This document shows positions 61,835 to 64,000 of a stretch of DNA of 64,000 nucleotides, one piece after another. Every line of letters starts with the position of its first letter. The stretch's first letter is position 1. The stretch lies in the NCBI GenBank assembly GCA_002418265.1, contig DIDS01000020.1, forward strand, positions 279,067 through 343,066, read 5' to 3'. Below the pieces are notes generated by a model, which saw nothing but the letters and a program-made list of their open reading frames with translations, searched no databases and was not told where the DNA came from. Origin of the DNA: Acidimicrobiia bacterium UBA5794. Its GTDB lineage: Bacteria > Actinomycetota > Acidimicrobiia > Spongiisociales > UBA5794. The translations under genes were made by a program, and so were the position numbers.

Positions 61835-63054
61835 ATCTGGGCAGGATCGAAGACGCCGTCAAGGCCATGGCTCGTGGCGAGTTCGTCCTCGTCGTCGACA
61901 GTGAAGACCGTGAAAATGAGGGAGACCTGATCATTGCGGCCGAGAAGGTGACGGCCGATCGGATCGCGTTCATGGTTCGCTACACCTCGGGCTTGATCTG
62001 TCTCCCAACGACCGGTGAGCTTCTCGACAAACTGGAACTGCCGCTGATGGTGCTCGACAACACCGACACACACCGCACCGCGTTCACGATCTCGATCGAT
62101 AGCACAAAGGGCACGACGACCGGCATCTCAGCAGCCGATCGTGCGCACACGATCCGTGCCGTTGTCGACGATGAGGCACGAGCCTCAGACTTTTCGCGAC
62201 CGGGCCACATCTTTCCACTGCGATATCAGGAGGGCGGCGTGCTCGTACGTCCCGGCCACACCGAGGCTGCCGTTGACCTGGCACGGCTTGCTGGCTTGAA
62301 ACCCGCTGGCGTTTTGTGTGAGATCGTCAACGACGACGGGACGATGGCGCGAGGAGAGTCCCTGGCGACATTTGCTGCCGAGCACGACATCGTGATGATC
62401 TCCATTGATGATCTCGTCGCATATCGTTGGCAGACCGAGGGAATTGTCAGCCGTGGTCCGCATGCAACCCTCCCGACGCGTCATGGTGTCTTCGAGGTGA
62501 TTGGGTACGAGTCCACCATTGGCACGACCCAATATGTCGCTCTTGTCATGGGGGATCTCACCGGAAAGCGAAATGTGTTGACCAGGGTGCATTCTGTGTG
62601 TCTCACGGGCGACGCGTTCGGGTCCCTTCGGTGTGATTGTGGGGCTCAGCTTGAAGAGTCGATGCGACGCATCGCCGAAGTCGGCGAAGGTGTCGTCGTG
62701 TACAACACCTCCCATGAAGGCAGAGGGATCGGGATCATCAACAAGATTGCGGCCTATCACCTTCAGGACCAAGGCTTGGACACGGTTGATGCCAACCGTG
62801 AAATCGGCCACGCAGACGACAATCGCCATTACGGCGTCGATGCCCAAATTCTCCATGATCTGGGGGTCAGGAGTGTTCGTCTGTTGACGAACAATCCTGA
62901 CAAGATCGATCAACTCACACGGTTCGGAGTCGAGGTGAGTGGTCGAGAAGCATTGTGGGTCGGCGAAACCGTTCAGAACCGTGACTATCTCGCAACCAAA
63001 GCGAAGCGGATGGGGCACATTCCGGCTACCGATGCCACGGAGCGGAGCGAATGA
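61831..63054 (+). CDS. ribBA: Bifunctional DHBP synthase/GTP cyclohydrolase II
   Basis: Supplies both precursors of riboflavin; 407 residues. The N-terminal RibB domain has DSEDRENEGDLIIAAE, TGISAADRAHTI, GHIFPL and RPGHTEAAVDLARLAG. The C-terminal RibA domain has the zinc Cys (VCLTGD, LRCDCGAQL), SHEGRGIGIINKI, the catalytic Asp-x-Arg in HADDNRHYGV and RLLTNNPDK. The GTP-binding RVHSE of other enzymes reads RVHSV here. ATGA overlaps on both sides. Confidence 0.96.
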   Translation: MNLGRIEDAVKAMARGEFVLVVDSEDRENEGDLIIAAEKVTADRIAFMVRYTSGLICLPTTGELLDKLELPLMVLDNTDTHRTAFTISIDSTKGTTTGISAADRAHTIRAVVDDEARASDFSRPGHIFPLRYQEGGVLVRPGHTEAAVDLARLAGLKPAGVLCEIVNDDGTMARGESLATFAAEHDIVMISIDDLVAYRWQTEGIVSRGPHATLPTRHGVFEVIGYESTIGTTQYVALVMGDLTGKRNVLTRVHSVCLTGDAFGSLRCDCGAQLEESMRRIAEVGEGVVVYNTSHEGRGIGIINKIAAYHLQDQGLDTVDANREIGHADDNRHYGVDAQILHDLGVRSVRLLTNNPDKIDQLTRFGVEVSGREALWVGETVQNRDYLATKAKRMGHIPATDATERSE

Positions 63055-63521
63055 GGGTTGACGGATCCTCACATTCCGATGTGAGCGCTTCGGGTCTGCG
63101 CGTGGCGGTTGTAACGAGCCTGTTCCATGCGTCGGTCACCAAAGGGCTGACGGCCGGTGCCGTCGCGTGGCTTGAAGAGGCCGACGCGGACGAGATCCTC
63201 GTCATTGATGCCCCAGGGGCGTTCGAGCTGCCTCTCATCGCCAAGAAGCTGGCAGAAATCGGATACGACGCGGTCGTGTGCCTCGGTGCGGTCATCGAAG
63301 GAGACACCGATCACTATGAACACGTTGCGGGCCGCACGTCTGAGGGCATCATGCGTGTCCAGCTCGACACCGGGGTACCTGTTGGGTTCGGTGTGTTGAC
63401 GGTGCGGAGCCTCCCCCATGCGGTGGAACGATCACAACCAGGGGAGCACAACAAGGGGAGAGAGGCGGCTACCGCCGCCGTCATGGCTGCCAACGTCCTA
63501 CGAACACTTGACCATTCCTAG
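63051..63521 (+). CDS. ribH: 6,7-dimethyl-8-ribityllumazine synthase
   Basis: Condenses the RibD-pathway product with DHBP; forms icosahedral or pentameric shells; 156 residues. Visible blocks: VVTSLFHASVTKGLTAGA (substrate Phe), DAPGAFELPLIAKKLA, ALG-type CLGAVIEGDTDHYEHVA with catalytic His, GVLTV, and the phosphate-binding EHNKGREAATAAVMAANV. It closes the riboflavin operon; no transporter follows. Confidence 0.95.
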   Translation: MRVDGSSHSDVSASGLRVAVVTSLFHASVTKGLTAGAVAWLEEADADEILVIDAPGAFELPLIAKKLAEIGYDAVVCLGAVIEGDTDHYEHVAGRTSEGIMRVQLDTGVPVGFGVLTVRSLPHAVERSQPGEHNKGREAATAAVMAANVLRTLDHS

Positions 63522-63575
63522 TGGTCTGTCGGATCCGGCCGCCACATACTCGATGCCCTACGGTTTGAGGTTCGC

Positions 63576-63581
63576 TACTCT
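63576..63581 (+). promoter_or_regulatory. Possible -10 element for infC
   Basis: TACTCT in the gap after ribH would start an infC leader of about 155 nt. No good -35. Confidence 0.35.
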
Positions 63582-63587
63582 CATGTC

Positions 63588-63745
63588 AGCAGAAAGAGCA
63601 AGAGGAGGCGCCTGCTTCCCACCTTCTCACCGACCCATGCCGAAAGGCACAAGGTGCAGTAGGTCCGAACTACCCGGCGGCACAGGAGTGCCGGTGTTGT
63701 TCCCGTAGGCGCGTGACTCAGCCACGGAACACAGGAGGTACTCCC
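63588..63745 (+). promoter_or_regulatory. infC leader region
   Basis: Non-coding 224-base gap between ribH and infC. It holds two small hairpins: TGCC-GAAA-GGCA with a GNRA-type loop, near 63639-63650, and CGGCAC-AGGA-GTGCCG, near 63679-63694. A strong GGAGGT is placed 6 nt before the AUC start. I see no intrinsic terminator and cannot match a known riboswitch class. Confidence 0.4.
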
Positions 63746-64000
63746 ATCACGGAGCCACGGGTAAATGAACGCATTCGCGTCAAGCGCGTCCGATTGATCG
63801 CACCAGACGGTGGACAGATCGGAGAGAAGGACATTGATGAGGCTCGCTGGCTTGCGGCTCAGCTCGGTCTCGATCTTGTTGAAGTAGCTCCCGATGCCAG
63901 ACCGCCGGTTGTGCGGATGATGGACTACGGGAAGTACAAATACGATCTGTCCGTCAAGGCGCGTGAAGCTCGCAAGAACCAGACCCGCACCGTGATCAAA
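63746..64000 (+). CDS. infC: Translation initiation factor IF-3 (5' part)
   Basis: First 85 codons of IF-3; the gene runs off the window. [21 protein letters not shown] starts the N-domain, and [15 protein letters not shown] plus [10 protein letters not shown] mark the linker helix. There is no ATG, GTG or TTG in this frame at the expected start; ATC at 63746, 6 nt after GGAGGT, fits the AUU/AUC/AUA starts by which IF-3 represses its own translation. rpmI and rplT would be expected downstream. Confidence 0.95.
   Translation, partial: MTEPRVNERIRVKRVRLIAPDGGQIGEKDIDEARWLAAQLGLDLVEVAPDARPPVVRMMDYGKYKYDLSVKAREARKNQTRTVIK

Noticed and set aside
1..64000. Search for CRISPR arrays, insertion sequences, tRNA or rRNA genes, and phage attachment sites
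   Set aside because: No repeat-spacer pattern, transposase, integrase, cloverleaf or rRNA-like sequence was recognised by eye; a covariance-model scan would be needed to exclude a missed tRNA.

Overview
The window is one compact, mostly plus-strand stretch of bacterial chromosome, roughly 60% GC by eye. It carries housekeeping genes only: no rRNA, tRNA, transposon, phage or CRISPR sequence was seen. Gene content points to a deep-branching, mycothiol/phosphatidylinositol-type actinobacterium. The markers are a PIP synthase-PatA-PimA cluster, an MshD-like acetyltransferase, mIHF, an actinobacterial-type helicase-less PriA, an MprAB-like two-component pair and an RND/MMPL transporter. The order thrS, pgsA-patA-pimA-pdxST-yebC-ruvCAB-yajC-secDF-rel-hisS-aspS-rarA-alaS-ruvX-mltG-aroE-prepilin peptidase-aroCKB-efp-nusB-pyrRBC-carAB-pyrDF-mihF-gmk-rpoZ-coaBC-priA-def-fmt-rpe-rib resembles, from memory, the corresponding Mycobacterium segments joined together. 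Acidimicrobiia or a neighbouring class is my best guess, not a proof.

Layout. 1-3.8 kb: small membrane protein, patatin-like hydrolase, MshD-like GNAT, zinc-ribbon membrane protein, and an APH-fold protein that has lost its catalytic residues. 3.9-13.1 kb: thrS, an MMPL-family transporter, a small membrane protein, a response regulator/histidine kinase pair, and two uncharacterised membrane proteins, the second with a His/Cys-rich outer domain. 13.1-19.4 kb: gltA on the minus strand, then PIP/PIM synthesis, PLP synthase and YebC. 19.4-23.7 kb: ruvCAB, queA, tgt. 23.8-34.3 kb: yajC-secD-secF, rel, a glyoxalase II-like hydrolase, hisS, aspS, rarA and a small membrane protein. 34.3-43.8 kb: alaS, ruvX, mltG, aroE, prepilin peptidase, aroC-aroK-aroB, efp, nusB. 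43.8-52.7 kb: a PyrR-controlled pyrimidine operon encoding all de novo UMP enzymes except PyrE and any PyrK. 52.7-60 kb: mihF, gmk, rpoZ, coaBC, priA, def, fmt, rpe, and a response regulator with a GGDEF-like domain. 60-63.5 kb: an FMN riboswitch and ribD-ribE-ribBA-ribH. The window ends inside infC, which appears to start at AUC.

Regulation is unusually readable. Many genes overlap by ATGA, GTGA, TTGA or TGATG, so translation is coupled along long operons. About ten ATG genes instead have a TANNNT -10-like hexamer 6-9 nt before the start and no Shine-Dalgarno sequence, which suggests leaderless transcripts. The pyr leader combines a PyrR hairpin, a short ORF and an intrinsic terminator inside that ORF. 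The rib leader places the ribD Shine-Dalgarno inside helix P1 of the FMN riboswitch. No gene-free stretch exceeds 300 bases.
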